DNA of 64,000 nt from an uncultured Prevotella sp. (GCA_900317405.1 ONGP01000003.1:21336-85335), one strand, 5' to 3'; shown: positions 17,457-26,957, counted from the first letter of the stretch. Translations and numbers: made by a program. Notes: generated by a model from the sequence alone, not told the origin.

Positions 17457-18524
17457 ATGGCAAAAGAAAATATTACTATTAAGGATATTGCTGCAAGAGC
17501 GGGCGTATCAACAGGTACAGTAGATCGTGTGTTACACAATCGTCCAAATGTGTCGAAAAATGCATTGGAAAAGGTAAACAAGGCACTCGAAGAGATGGAT
17601 TACCGTCCCAACATGTATGCATCAGCTCTAGCATATAATAAGGAATATACATTCTATTGCGTGCTGCCTAAGCATGAGCAGGAAGCATATTGGGATGAGA
17701 TTGAAGAAGGTGCCATGGCTTGTACAGAGTTCCGCCGCGATTTTGGCATTAAGCTTAAATTTATATATTACGAGCGTTTCAATCCACCAGCATTCACAAA
17801 AATGGTACGTGAATTGTTTACCGCAAAGATTGACGGAGTGATAATTGTGCCATCTACTTTGGAGCAGACATCCAGATTTACAGAGAAACTGACCGAGCGC
17901 AACATTCCATATGTACTGCTCGACTCATATATGCCCGACCTTAAACCACTTTCATTCTTTGGTCAAGATTCTTTTGCCAGTGGATATTTTGCCGCAAAGA
18001 TGCTTATGCTAATTGCTAACAAGGAGAAAGAGATTGCACTGATGAAGCAGACACGCGACGGAATAGTGGGATCAAAACAGCAGGCAAACCGTGAGACTGG
18101 TTTCCGCCATTATATGGTAGACCACTTCCCACAGATTAAGATTACCGAGGTAGATCTTCCATTGGATGAGGACCATAAGGACTATGATGGAATACTTGAG
18201 AAGTTCTTCTCTACGCACCCGCACGTACATCATTGTATTACATTTAATTCGAAAGCACATATCGTTGGCGAATTCCTTCAGAAAAGCAATCGCAGAAACG
18301 TGCAGATCATGGGATATGATATGGTGGCCAAGAATGAGGAGTGTGTACGCAAGGGAAGCATTTCGTTCCTGATAGCCCAGCATGCATATCAGCAGGGATA
18401 TGCCAGTGTTGACGCACTGTTTAACGCTATCGTGATGAAGCGTGCCGTAAATCCTGTTAACTACATGCCAATTGAAATCCTTACAAAGGAGAACGTAGAT
18501 TTCTATCGTAGAACAGCAATTTAA
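17457..18524 (+). CDS. LacI-family transcriptional regulator of the uronate locus
   Basis: This 355-residue regulator has an N-terminal LacI helix-turn-helix (I-T-I-K-D-I-A-A-R-A-G-V-S then T-V-D-R-V-L-H-N-R). The hinge is E-E-M-D-Y-R-P-N, and a periplasmic-binding-protein-like effector domain fills the rest (P-S-T-L-E-Q-T and Y-D-M-V). Its position between kdgK and uxaA suggests it controls both divergent operons in response to a uronate intermediate such as KDG or altronate. The effector is inferred only from context. Confidence 0.88.
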   Translation: MAKENITIKDIAARAGVSTGTVDRVLHNRPNVSKNALEKVNKALEEMDYRPNMYASALAYNKEYTFYCVLPKHEQEAYWDEIEEGAMACTEFRRDFGIKLKFIYYERFNPPAFTKMVRELFTAKIDGVIIVPSTLEQTSRFTEKLTERNIPYVLLDSYMPDLKPLSFFGQDSFASGYFAAKMLMLIANKEKEIALMKQTRDGIVGSKQQANRETGFRHYMVDHFPQIKITEVDLPLDEDHKDYDGILEKFFSTHPHVHHCITFNSKAHIVGEFLQKSNRRNVQIMGYDMVAKNEECVRKGSISFLIAQHAYQQGYASVDALFNAIVMKRAVNPVNYMPIEILTKENVDFYRRTAI

Positions 18525-18549
18525 ACTAAAACAAAATAATAAAGGAAAA

Positions 18550-20043
18550 ATGGAACAAGCTACATTTCTTAAAATCAATCCGGCCGACTCGGTTGTTGTG
18601 TGCCTTCAGCCCAAAAAGAAGGGAGACATTATCGAGATTGACGGTCAGCAGATTACAGTAAATCAAGACACGCCCGCAGGACACAAGGTTCTGATCATGG
18701 ACGCGAAAAAGGGTACCGACATCATAAAATACGGTTACCCTATCGGTCATGCAATGCAAGATCTTAAAGCAGGCGATTGGGTAAACGAGAACAATCTTAA
18801 GACCAACTTATCAGGAACTCTTGAATACTCATACAGTCCTGTAAACGAGGAACTTAACATCAAAAACGAGAACAGATTCTTTAAGGGATATATTCGCAAG
18901 AATGGTGATGTCGGCATCCGTAATGAGGTATGGATTGTACCTACTGTAGGTTGCGTGAACGGCATTGCAGAAAGACTTGTAAAAGAGTTGAAGAAGGAGA
19001 CTGGCGAACAAGGAGTGGACGCTATATATGCATGGCATCATAACTATGGCTGTTCACAACTGTCAGAGGACCACGAGAATACACGTAAAGTACTCAGAGA
19101 TATCTGTCTGCACCCAAATGCAGGCGCTGTATTGGTGCTAAGTCTGGGATGCGAGAACAACCAGCCAGAGGACTTTATGAAGATGCTTGGTGATTACGAC
19201 AAGGACAGAATCAAACTGCTAGTAACACAGCGTGTAGATGATGAAATGGAGGCTGGTATGGAAATCCTGCGCAGTTTATATCAGCTCGCCAGCAAGGATA
19301 AACGTACCGAAGTACCCGTTAGCAAATTACGCGTAGGATTGAAGTGTGGAGGATCCGATGGATTCTCAGGTATCACAGCCAATCCGCTGGTAGGCGAATT
19401 CTCCGATTGGTTAGTTGCACAAGGCGGCACATCGGTTTTGACCGAAGTTCCTGAAATGTTTGGTGCAGAGACTATCCTAATGAACCGTTGCCGGACAGAA
19501 GGATTGTTCAACCAGACAGTCTCAATGATCAACAACTTTAAAAATTACTTCCTCTCACATGGCGAGCCCGTTGGTGAAAATCCAAGTCCAGGCAATAAGG
19601 CCGGTGGTATTTCTACCCTCGAAGATAAGGCACTGGGATGCACACAGAAATGCGGAAAGGCTCCTGTTAGCGGAGTAATGGAATATGGCGACAGACTACA
19701 GAATCCTGGTCTGAACCTACTTTCGGCCCCAGGCAATGATCTTGTAGCATCTACCGCCCTAGCCTCTTGTGGTTGTCACTTGGTACTATTCACCACCGGT
19801 AGAGGCACACCATTTGGAACATTTGTTCCCACAATGAAGATTGCCACCAATCCTGATTTGGCCAGCCGTAAGAGGAGTTGGATTGATTTCTCTGCAGGTC
19901 AGCTGATTGAGGGAAGAACCATGCAGGAATTAGTTCCCGAGTTTATCGACAAAGTATTATCGGTTGCCAGTGGCGAAAAGGCAAAGAACGAAGAGAACGA
20001 TTATCGTGAAATATCAATCTTTAAAAACGGTGTAACACTGTGA
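18550..20043 (+). CDS. uxaA: Altronate dehydratase (UxaA family)
   Basis: This 497-residue protein has an N-terminal SAF-like domain (about 1-95, including G-H-K-V and A-G-D-W-V) and a large UxaA domain starting near Y-I-R-K-N-G-D-V-G-I-R-N. Y-G-C-S-Q-L and L-G-C-E-N-N supply Cys residues of the kind used for metal binding. It dehydrates D-altronate to 2-keto-3-deoxygluconate, the substrate of KdgK across the divergent promoter. The stop codon overlaps the GTG start of the transporter gene. UxaB and UxaC are not in this window. Confidence 0.9.
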   Translation: MEQATFLKINPADSVVVCLQPKKKGDIIEIDGQQITVNQDTPAGHKVLIMDAKKGTDIIKYGYPIGHAMQDLKAGDWVNENNLKTNLSGTLEYSYSPVNEELNIKNENRFFKGYIRKNGDVGIRNEVWIVPTVGCVNGIAERLVKELKKETGEQGVDAIYAWHHNYGCSQLSEDHENTRKVLRDICLHPNAGAVLVLSLGCENNQPEDFMKMLGDYDKDRIKLLVTQRVDDEMEAGMEILRSLYQLASKDKRTEVPVSKLRVGLKCGGSDGFSGITANPLVGEFSDWLVAQGGTSVLTEVPEMFGAETILMNRCRTEGLFNQTVSMINNFKNYFLSHGEPVGENPSPGNKAGGISTLEDKALGCTQKCGKAPVSGVMEYGDRLQNPGLNLLSAPGNDLVASTALASCGCHLVLFTTGRGTPFGTFVPTMKIATNPDLASRKRSWIDFSAGQLIEGRTMQELVPEFIDKVLSVASGEKAKNEENDYREISIFKNGVTL

Positions 20044-21314
20044 AGAAAGGTATCATAGCATTATCACCAATAGTGGTGTTTATCCTGTTTTATTTAGTCA
20101 CCAGCATCATAGCTGGTGACTTTTACAAGATTCCCATAACTGTAGCGTTTATGGTTTCCAGCATCTATGCCATCAGTATTTTTAAAGGCATGCCACTGAT
20201 GCAACGCATAAACAGTTATAGTCGTGGTGCCGCCACCGAACAGATGATGCTAATGATATGGATATTTGTCTTAGCCGGAGCATTCGCTCATTCAGCAAAG
20301 AACATGGGCAGTATTGATGCTACGGTTAATCTGGCTTTAAGTTTCCTGCCACCACAAATGATCTTTGCCGGCATGTTTCTGGCAGCATGCTTTATTTCAC
20401 TATCAATAGGAACCAGCGTTGGTACCATAGCCGCCCTTACTCCTATTGCTGTGGGACTAGCACAGGAAACTGGAGCTGACGTAGCTATGATGACCGCTAT
20501 AATAGTAGGTGGCTCGTTTTTTGGCGATAATCTTTCATTCATTTCTGATACCACTATCATGGCCACTCAGACACAGGGATGCCGATTAAGCGATAAGTTC
20601 AGGGTAAACGCCTTTATAGTTGCCCCCGCAGCCTTGGTCATACTGATTGTCTACTTTATTCTAGGTCAGAACACAGCTGCTCCACAACAGATTCCTGCTG
20701 TAGAATGGGTGAAAGTAATACCATACCTTACAGTGCTAATTACAGCCATATGTGGAATGAACGTTATGGCCGTACTTACACTCGGAATTGTTTTGTGTGG
20801 TATAATCGGCATCATCACTGGCTCTATGGACATATATGGATGGTTTGGGGCTATGGGCGAAGGCATTTTGTCGATGGGCGAGCTTATTATTGTCACAATG
20901 ATGGCCGGTGGTATGCTTGAACTGATAAAACATCAAGGCGGTATAGATTTCATAATAAAGCTACTTACACGTCGTGTAAATGGCAAACGTGGTGCAGAGT
21001 TCAGCATTGCAACACTTGTATCACTTGTTGATGTTTGTACGGCAAATAACACAGTAGCGATACTTACTGTAGGTAGCATAGCCAAACAGATAGGCGACAG
21101 ATATGGTGTTGACAATAAAAAGTGTGCATCAATACTCGATACATTCTCATGCACAGTACAGGGCCTTATTCCCTATGGTGCACAGATACTGATAGCTGCA
21201 GGACTAGCCTCAGTCAATCCGGTATCTATCCTACCCTATCTTTACTATCCATTTACTCTGGGATTGGTAGCAATACTATCCATCCTTCTACGTTATCCAA
21301 AAAGATTCTCATGA
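20040..21314 (+). CDS. NhaC-type Na+/H+ antiporter family transporter
   Basis: This 424-residue integral membrane protein has about eleven helices. S-I-G-T-S-V-G-T-I-A-A-L-T-P-I and G-G-S-F-F-G-D-N-L-S-F-I-S-D-T-T are hallmarks of the NhaC family. It begins at a GTG overlapping the uxaA stop, so it is translated with the uronate enzymes. Members of this superfamily also move organic anions, and its position suggests possible uptake of a sugar acid or sodium balance for such uptake; the substrate cannot be told from sequence. Confidence 0.85.
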   Translation: MKKGIIALSPIVVFILFYLVTSIIAGDFYKIPITVAFMVSSIYAISIFKGMPLMQRINSYSRGAATEQMMLMIWIFVLAGAFAHSAKNMGSIDATVNLALSFLPPQMIFAGMFLAACFISLSIGTSVGTIAALTPIAVGLAQETGADVAMMTAIIVGGSFFGDNLSFISDTTIMATQTQGCRLSDKFRVNAFIVAPAALVILIVYFILGQNTAAPQQIPAVEWVKVIPYLTVLITAICGMNVMAVLTLGIVLCGIIGIITGSMDIYGWFGAMGEGILSMGELIIVTMMAGGMLELIKHQGGIDFIIKLLTRRVNGKRGAEFSIATLVSLVDVCTANNTVAILTVGSIAKQIGDRYGVDNKKCASILDTFSCTVQGLIPYGAQILIAAGLASVNPVSILPYLYYPFTLGLVAILSILLRYPKRFS

Positions 21315-22120
21315 ACACTATACAGCGAAACTTCTTCAGATTATTAAGATGTGGTGTTTTCAATACTACAGAAACACTTGAGCCGATGTCTGTCCATAAA
21401 TGGGACAAACTTCACCAGTTGTCCATCCTTCACGATGTACAGCCTTATGCATACAAGGGACTGAAAAAATGCAAGGAGCAGTTTTTTGTTAATCTAACCG
21501 AAGCCCAATGGATACAATGGGCTCAAGTAACCGAAGCCCAAAAGAACGATGAAGAAGAAGAATTGCTAAAACCATACAAACTTACAAATCCTATACTAAA
21601 CCGTCAACTGCAGAATATTCTAGACGATGAGCAGTCGGACCTCAACACTCGCAAGATGCTGATTCATATTATTAGGATAGCACGTCACATTCTAAACGAA
21701 GGTCTGCCACTTAGACTACTTATCGATTTAGGGCTGATGATAAAAGATAAAGACAGTAAAGTCGACTATAGTACTCTTTCGGAATGGCTCAAAAAACTAA
21801 GATTCCAGCAGATGGCACAACTAGAGGGTGCTCTATTGATAGAGTTATTTGGGGTAGATTCTAACGACATTCCCTTTGCCCAAGGCAATGTTGACAAGAA
21901 TACTACAATTGTAGCCAAAGAGTTGGCAGAGTATACCAACGATCACCAAGACTTCTACTTCTCGCAGTCACCCGACAGCATCTTTGTGCACACAAGCAAT
22001 GGCGGAGCACTGATTAGTCACATTAAGCGTTCGGCCAGGTACATGCGTTTTATTCCTTCCGAGGCACTTACAAACTTCTTTGCATCATTTGCCCACTCCC
22101 TTACGCACATTGAAGAATGA
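21311..22120 (+). CDS. Nucleotidyltransferase-like protein (NTP_transf_5 type), tentative
   Basis: The ATG at 21311 overlaps the stop of the transporter gene (ATGA) and gives a 269-residue protein. A longer upstream reading would run through the transporter in another frame and is not credible. R-N-F-F-R-L-L-R-C-G-V-F, A-R-H-I-L-N-E-G-L-P-L-R-L-L-I-D and the helix-rich layout resemble the uncharacterised nucleotidyltransferase family 5 of Bacteroidales. The catalytic acidic pair is not obvious. Its 3' end overlaps the convergent GH25 gene by 36 bp. Its link to uronate use is only positional. Confidence 0.5.
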   Translation: MNTIQRNFFRLLRCGVFNTTETLEPMSVHKWDKLHQLSILHDVQPYAYKGLKKCKEQFFVNLTEAQWIQWAQVTEAQKNDEEEELLKPYKLTNPILNRQLQNILDDEQSDLNTRKMLIHIIRIARHILNEGLPLRLLIDLGLMIKDKDSKVDYSTLSEWLKKLRFQQMAQLEGALLIELFGVDSNDIPFAQGNVDKNTTIVAKELAEYTNDHQDFYFSQSPDSIFVHTSNGGALISHIKRSARYMRFIPSEALTNFFASFAHSLTHIEE

Positions 22121-22981
22121 CACATGTTTTTCGAGTCGTCGCACATGGTTGAATTTTATCTCGCGCAAACCATGATCGCCCAAAAAACGACTCTTGTCAA
22201 CGCTACCTCTTATTCCTATAATCCTACCATGACTAGTGTATTGCCACATTGTGATATCTCTACCATCAGCTAATACCGGCTCCTCATCGGTATACATAGC
22301 AATCATTAGTTTATAACTATCTATCTGACCAATAAGATGGCGATTATAGAAGTTTCTGAAAGTATATATCAGAGGCTGCTGATGATATGCCTGCTCTACC
22401 ATATCTAAGAAGGTTAATAGAGAATCACAGAATTCATCTGTTGGCAGTCCGCCAGTTGTCTCCACATCAATCATAGGTATCAGATCTTGTTCACCAGGAC
22501 GACACTGGGTGATAAAGTTCTGCAACTGAGTTACTAGTGGCGTTTTTGGCCTAAAGAAATGATACGATCCAACCTTCAGTCCATGTCGATGAGCCAGTTC
22601 GATATTACGCTCGTATTGTGCATCTATATGATCACCACCTTCAGTGGCCTTCAGATATACATAAGCCATCTTGGTATTATCTCCTACAGTTTCCCAAAAC
22701 ACCTCACCCTGATAATGCGATAAGTCGATGCCATGTACATGGCTACATGTATCCTCACACTGCAAGAAAGGATCGTAATACGGATCATTAAGCAATCGTG
22801 AATCTGGTCGGAAAGCAGCAACCGTCCGTTTCTTCGACTTCTTATTCTTCTTATGTTTGCTCACCACCCTTTGTGTACGATGTTTCGAGTGGTTCTTATT
22901 GTATTTTGAGCGTTGTGCAAATCCATCGTTAGCGCCGAACATCAGCATGCATAATGTCAGCAGAATATATAGTTTTCTCAT
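22085..22981 (-). CDS. Glycoside hydrolase family 25 lysozyme-like protein
   Basis: From the ATG at 22981 the protein has 298 residues: a signal peptide (to about G-F-A-Q-R), a very basic Lys/His/Arg linker (about 25-55) and a GH25 domain. H-G-I-D-L-S-H-Y-Q-G carries the first catalytic-site Asp and P-M-I-D-V-E-T-T-G the DxE pair, with V-Y-L-K-A-T-E-G and Y-H-F-F-R-P between. GH25 enzymes cut the beta-1,4 MurNAc-GlcNAc bond of peptidoglycan. The basic linker may bind the envelope or nucleic acids. The -7 box TATCTTTG is at 23003-23010. Confidence 0.9.
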   Translation of the reverse strand: MRKLYILLTLCMLMFGANDGFAQRSKYNKNHSKHRTQRVVSKHKKNKKSKKRTVAAFRPDSRLLNDPYYDPFLQCEDTCSHVHGIDLSHYQGEVFWETVGDNTKMAYVYLKATEGGDHIDAQYERNIELAHRHGLKVGSYHFFRPKTPLVTQLQNFITQCRPGEQDLIPMIDVETTGGLPTDEFCDSLLTFLDMVEQAYHQQPLIYTFRNFYNRHLIGQIDSYKLMIAMYTDEEPVLADGRDITMWQYTSHGRIIGIRGSVDKSRFLGDHGLREIKFNHVRRLEKHVSFFNVRKGVGK

Positions 22982-23002
22982 TATTTCCTTTATTTTGAGG
23001 TG

Positions 23003-23010
23003 CAAAGATA
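23003..23010 (-). promoter_or_regulatory. -7 box (TATCTTTG) of the GH25 gene
   Basis: On the minus strand TATCTTTG followed by CACC lies 21 bp upstream of the ATG at 22981. Confidence 0.6.
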
Positions 23011-23053
23011 GCAAAAAACAATTAAAAATCATCCATTATATATTATTTATTCG

Positions 23054-23061
23054 TACCTTTG
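23054..23061 (+). promoter_or_regulatory. -7 box (TACCTTTG) of the clostripain-like gene
   Basis: TACCTTTG followed by CCGC ends 16 bp before the ATG at 23078; the divergent GH25 -7 box lies 44 bp away. Confidence 0.6.
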
Positions 23062-23077
23062 CCGCAAAAATTGATAT

Positions 23078-24373
23078 ATGAACAGATTAATAATTGCGAT
23101 TATAGGTATTTTAGTATGTTGCTCATGCTCTAAGAAGGATGATATAGAACCAATACCAGAGCCTGTTGTTCAGCATACGGTATTGGTTTATATGTCGGGC
23201 GAGAATAACCTTACAAAAGACTCCAGATACCCAAACGAATCCTATCTTGCCGACGATTTGGAAGAGATGAAAGAAGGATCATATCTTCTCTCAAAAGATC
23301 AACGTCTTATAGCTTTCATCGATTCTGTTGGTACAAATAACTATCCTCATATCGTAGAGATTGCTAATGGTAAAGCTACTGAAGTTTACCGCTATGACAA
23401 AGAATTCTATGCAAGCGATCCTCAAAAATTCCGTGAGATTGTTAAGTGGACTATGGATAACTATCCATCCGAAGACTATGCCCTTGTGCTATGGGGCCAT
23501 GCTACGGGTTGGGCTGTTAGCAATGACACTATTGCATCTGCACGCAAGTATACTCGCGCTTACGGACAAGACAAAGGTTGGGATAATAGCAGTAACAGTA
23601 GCAATTCGGAGAGGTGGATGAATATCACCCAGATGGCGAAAGCACTCGAAGGCCTACCCAAATTTAAATATATATTTGCGGATTGTTGCTGTTTTATGTG
23701 CGTAGAAAGCGCATACGAACTCCGTAATGTTGCAGACTACCTGATTGGATCACCTGCTGAAATTCCAGGCGAAGGTGGTCCTTATCACATTCTTTTACCA
23801 AAGCTATTTTCGCAATCTACCACATTCTATAAGGATATCTGCGACACATATTATGATTACTTTATGGAGGCATATCAAATGCCTCCATACATAGACAATT
23901 CTTCTAATTCATACTTTATTGGATACAGTTTACCACTATCTGCGATAGATCTGTCAAAAATGGATAATCTGGCTCAAGCTACTAATCAGGTACTAAAGTC
24001 GTTTGCAACCAGCTATCCCGAGGAATTAGATCTTTCATATCTTCCTTTCTATTTTGGATTAGATTATCCGGTAATGTACGACATGAAATCAGTAATCCAG
24101 AAATACGCTCCGTCATTAGATTACTCTCAGTGGATCTCCGCATACAACAAAGCTGTAGTATATTCATTGGTATCCCAAAGATGGATGACGATATACTCTA
24201 AAATTAAAAATAAATACTATACGTTTCCAAGCGACGAAAGTGTTTACGGATGCGTTAGTATGTTTTTCCCCCAGAACGACTACGATAGTTCTGATTCTAA
24301 ATTCGAGTATAATACACGCATAAAGAACTACCAGTGGTATTATGCTGTAGATTGGAGCAATTACGGCTGGTAA
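23078..24373 (+). CDS. Clostripain-family (C11) cysteine peptidase lipoprotein
   Basis: This 431-residue protein starts with a lipobox (I-L-V-C-C-S-C-S-K) and an acidic/proline linker, so it is probably lipid-anchored at the cell surface. The C11 catalytic His lies in L-W-G-H-A-T-G-W near residue 141 and the Cys in F-A-D-C-C-C-F-M-C near 200, followed by S-P-A-E-I-P-G-E-G-G-P-Y. Clostripain relatives cleave after Arg or Lys. It is monocistronic; its stop codon directly abuts the stop of the convergent gldE gene. The substrate is unknown. Confidence 0.88.
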   Translation: MNRLIIAIIGILVCCSCSKKDDIEPIPEPVVQHTVLVYMSGENNLTKDSRYPNESYLADDLEEMKEGSYLLSKDQRLIAFIDSVGTNNYPHIVEIANGKATEVYRYDKEFYASDPQKFREIVKWTMDNYPSEDYALVLWGHATGWAVSNDTIASARKYTRAYGQDKGWDNSSNSSNSERWMNITQMAKALEGLPKFKYIFADCCCFMCVESAYELRNVADYLIGSPAEIPGEGGPYHILLPKLFSQSTTFYKDICDTYYDYFMEAYQMPPYIDNSSNSYFIGYSLPLSAIDLSKMDNLAQATNQVLKSFATSYPEELDLSYLPFYFGLDYPVMYDMKSVIQKYAPSLDYSQWISAYNKAVVYSLVSQRWMTIYSKIKNKYYTFPSDESVYGCVSMFFPQNDYDSSDSKFEYNTRIKNYQWYYAVDWSNYGW

Positions 24374-25690
24374 TTACTTCTCAGTATCGTGGATTACTAC
24401 CTTTATCTTCGAGATGCGGTGACCATCAAGTTCTGTAACCTCGAATGTAAAGTTCTTGTAATCCAGGCGTTCGTGCAGTTCAGGGAAGTCTCCCTTTATC
24501 TCCAGCAGTAGTCCTGCCAAAGAGTCTGCATCACCTTCCACATCTTCGAATATCTCGTCATCAAGGTCCAGAATCTTGTATATGTCGCTCAACAGAGTCT
24601 TACCCTCAAATATATAGGTATTAGCATTTATACGGGTAAACGATTTCTCTTCCTCGTCGTATTCATCATTAATCTCACCTACAATCTCCTCAAGAATATC
24701 TTCGAGCGTAATGATTCCACTGGTACCTCCAAACTCGTCGACCACGATAGCGATGTGAACCTTGTTCTCCTGGAACTCTCGCAACAGGTCATCAATTTTC
24801 TTTGTCTCTGGCACGAAATATGGTGGACGAATTAGCGACTGCCAACGGAATGAGGCAGGCTTCGACAGATATGGAAGCAAGTCCTTAATATACAGTATTC
24901 CACGAATATTATCGATAGTATCCTGATATACCGGTATACGTGAATAATTGTTTTCTACGATACACTTCAACACTTCGGGGAAAGGCAGGCTAAAGTCCAA
25001 ATCAACTACATCCTGACGACTAGTCATTACTTCCTTGGCCGTCTCGTCTCCAAAGCGCACAATGCCTTCAAGCATATCCTTCTCGTCTTTCAGTTCCTCT
25101 TCGTCAGTTAGTTCCAGGGCTTGTTCCAAATCATCTACACTCAGTACATGATTCTCCTTCTGAACAACCTTTTCTGCAATGATACCAGAACGAATCAGTA
25201 TCGATGACAATGGATAGAACACCTTGCGTAGTATCATAATGCTGCCAGCAACCTTACGACAGAATAACAAAGCTTTCTGCCCTGCATAGACCTTTGGCAT
25301 AATCTCGCCAAACAGCAATAGCAAGAATGTAAGTAATACAGTGATTACAATAAACTGCAACCAATAAGCAGTTCCAAAGTCAATAACATGCGCAAAGAAA
25401 TAATTGCAGAGCATAATAATGGTTACATTTACCAGATTATTAGTAATCAGTATTGTGGCCAGTGTACGCTCTGAATCCTCACGCAGCTCACGTATTTTAC
25501 GATCCGAGTCATTTCTCTCCTCATCAAGTTCACTCAGATCTGTAGGAGAAAGTGAGAAAAACGCTATCTCAGACCCCGAAGCGAAGCCTGAGAAGATAAG
25601 TAATATACCTGCTATCAAGATTGCAATCAGCGCACCCAAAGAGGGTGTTATGATTGTTACTTCATTCAGGATCTGTTGAAGATAATCCAT
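24374..25690 (-). CDS. gldE: GldE-like HlyC/CorC family membrane protein
   Basis: From the ATG at 25690 the protein has 438 residues: an N-terminal DUF21/CNNM domain with about four helices (F-A-S-G-S-E-I-A-F-F-S-L), a tandem CBS pair (M-T-S-R-Q-D-V-V and V-D-E-F-G-G-T-S-G-I-I-T-L-E-D) and a C-terminal CorC_HlyC domain. It is called GldE in Bacteroidota because of a link to gliding in Flavobacterium, but it is conserved in non-motile Bacteroidales and is probably an ion-transport or envelope protein. Its start lies inside the 3' end of ssb (29-bp overlap). Confidence 0.88.
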   Translation of the reverse strand: MDYLQQILNEVTIITPSLGALIAILIAGILLIFSGFASGSEIAFFSLSPTDLSELDEERNDSDRKIRELREDSERTLATILITNNLVNVTIIMLCNYFFAHVIDFGTAYWLQFIVITVLLTFLLLLFGEIMPKVYAGQKALLFCRKVAGSIMILRKVFYPLSSILIRSGIIAEKVVQKENHVLSVDDLEQALELTDEEELKDEKDMLEGIVRFGDETAKEVMTSRQDVVDLDFSLPFPEVLKCIVENNYSRIPVYQDTIDNIRGILYIKDLLPYLSKPASFRWQSLIRPPYFVPETKKIDDLLREFQENKVHIAIVVDEFGGTSGIITLEDILEEIVGEINDEYDEEEKSFTRINANTYIFEGKTLLSDIYKILDLDDEIFEDVEGDADSLAGLLLEIKGDFPELHERLDYKNFTFEVTELDGHRISKIKVVIHDTEK

Positions 25691-26024
25691 TGTCTGATTT
25701 TGGTGAAAGCATTTCCATATTATCAGCCCAGATCTCTGTAGCATAACGACGCTGGCCCTGCTTATCATCATAAGTAGTATATCGGATGCGTCCCTCTATA
25801 TATAGCTTATCGCCTTTATGTACATATTTCTCTACGATCTCGGCTAGTCTACGCCATAGTATCACATTATGCCAATCAGTATGATCAGGAACTTGTGTTC
25901 CATTCTGAAGTGTATAACCACGTTCGGTCGTAGCAAGTCTTACACGTGCTACAGCCACACCTTGTTCCACGTATCTTACTTCAGGATCCTGACCAACATT
26001 GCCTATTAGCATTACTTTATTCAT
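25662..26024 (-). CDS. ssb: Single-stranded DNA-binding protein
   Basis: This 120-residue OB-fold protein begins M-N-K-V-M-L-I-G-N-V-G-Q-D-P-E, includes W-H-N-V-I-L-W and G-D-K-L-Y-I-E-G-R, and is shorter than E. coli SSB (178 residues). The usual acidic D-(D/E)-x-P-F tip is not present; the tail ends in G-L-S-S-T-D-P-E. It could be a second, specialised SSB. It is in the same order as in related genomes (ssb-gldE). Confidence 0.93.
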   Translation of the reverse strand: MNKVMLIGNVGQDPEVRYVEQGVAVARVRLATTERGYTLQNGTQVPDHTDWHNVILWRRLAEIVEKYVHKGDKLYIEGRIRYTTYDDKQGQRRYATEIWADNMEMLSPKSDNGLSSTDPE

Positions 26025-26046
26025 AATTGTCGATTTAAAAAGGTTT

Positions 26047-26589
26047 TTATTTTGCTCTACCTAAGTAGCGGAACTTAAAGTTCTTGCCCTTGGGTGATGG
26101 GAACTGACTACGAGTATCTACTCTATCTCTCAGATAGTCAATCATACGGTCATAGCACTCCATACCTGACACAGCCTTAAGACGGGCCACAAACTGAGTA
26201 TCACGATATTGGAATTTACCTGTACCTGGAACAAGTAATACACGCTTAAAATCTATGACACCCTCATACCAGCCATCATTTATTTCATTCAGTCGCATAA
26301 GGGTTGGTGTATTTTTAGTTGCCTGTTCAATACTTTCTGGTTCATGAACAGCCTTTTTATCTTTGAAATCTTGCATTGTCTGTGCATCAGTCTTTATAAT
26401 AATGAAATATACTCTGGGATGAACCTTATATCTCTTAGGATAGTATACGTCGCTCGAAGCGTATTCACGTATATCAGCCTCAAGAAGTGGATTCATTTCA
26501 ATTTCTTCGATTGAACTCAAAAAATCAATAGCCTCGTCAACAGTAGTTACGAGAGTTTCCCGATCAAAATATCTTAAGTATAAATTCAT
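26047..26589 (-). CDS. Hypothetical protein upstream of ssb
   Basis: This 180-residue soluble protein (M-N-L-Y-L-R-Y-F-D-R) has no signal peptide or membrane helix. It has an acidic N-terminal half and a basic C-terminus ending in F-K-F-R-Y-L-G-R-A-K. I do not recognise the family. It ends 22 bp before the ssb start and is probably in the same transcript. In many Bacteroidales a mutY gene holds this position (from memory). Confidence 0.7.
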   Translation of the reverse strand: MNLYLRYFDRETLVTTVDEAIDFLSSIEEIEMNPLLEADIREYASSDVYYPKRYKVHPRVYFIIIKTDAQTMQDFKDKKAVHEPESIEQATKNTPTLMRLNEINDGWYEGVIDFKRVLLVPGTGKFQYRDTQFVARLKAVSGMECYDRMIDYLRDRVDTRSQFPSPKGKNFKFRYLGRAK

Positions 26590-26624
26590 TGTGTTTGAAA
26601 AAGATGTGGTTTCCTAATAATAAG

Positions 26625-26697
26625 AGCGGAAAACGGGACTCGGACCCGCGACCCCAACCTTGGCAAGGTTGTGCTCTACCAACTGAGCTATTTCCGC
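26625..26697 (-). tRNA. tRNA-Gly (GCC)
   Basis: This is a 73-nt cloverleaf with seven-pair acceptor stem GCGGAAA/TTTCCGC, anticodon stem CAACC/GGTTG around TTGCCAA, and T73. CCA is not encoded. It is identical to the tRNA at 26958-27030. Confidence 0.95.
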
Positions 26698-26715
26698 AAA
26701 TATTTCAAATAAAAA

Positions 26716-26802
26716 TGGTGAAGAGGAGGAGACTCGAACTCCCACGTCGCAATTGACACTACCCCCTCAAAGTAGCGCGTCTACCAATTCCGCCACCTCT
26801 CC
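26716..26802 (-). tRNA. tRNA-Leu (GAG)
   Basis: This class II tRNA has a long variable arm; the anticodon loop TTGAGGG is closed by CTACT/GGTAG. Discriminator A is followed by an encoded CCA (26716-26718), unlike its neighbours. Confidence 0.92.
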
Positions 26803-26825
26803 AACATAAGCTGAATAAAAAAGAG

Positions 26826-26907
26826 TGCCCAGAACAGGACTCGAACCTGCACGCCTTGCGGCACACGCACCTGAAACGTGCGCGTCTACCAATTCCGCCA
26901 CCTGGGC
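26826..26907 (-). tRNA. tRNA-Leu (CAG)
   Basis: This class II tRNA has anticodon loop TTCAGGT on the stem CACGT/GCGTG and acceptor stem GCCCAGG/TCTGGGC. CCA is not encoded. Confidence 0.93.
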
Positions 26908-26957
26908 ATTTTGTCATTAAGGCCATTCCTTAACGTCTCTTTTTTGTTCAACAAGTG

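Noticed and set aside
21122-21311. Upstream extension of the nucleotidyltransferase-like gene
   Set aside because: It would read through the transporter gene in a second frame; the ATGA overlap at 21311 is the natural start.
24374-25690. GldE as evidence of gliding motility
   Set aside because: GldE is conserved in non-gliding Bacteroidales and no other gld genes are present here.
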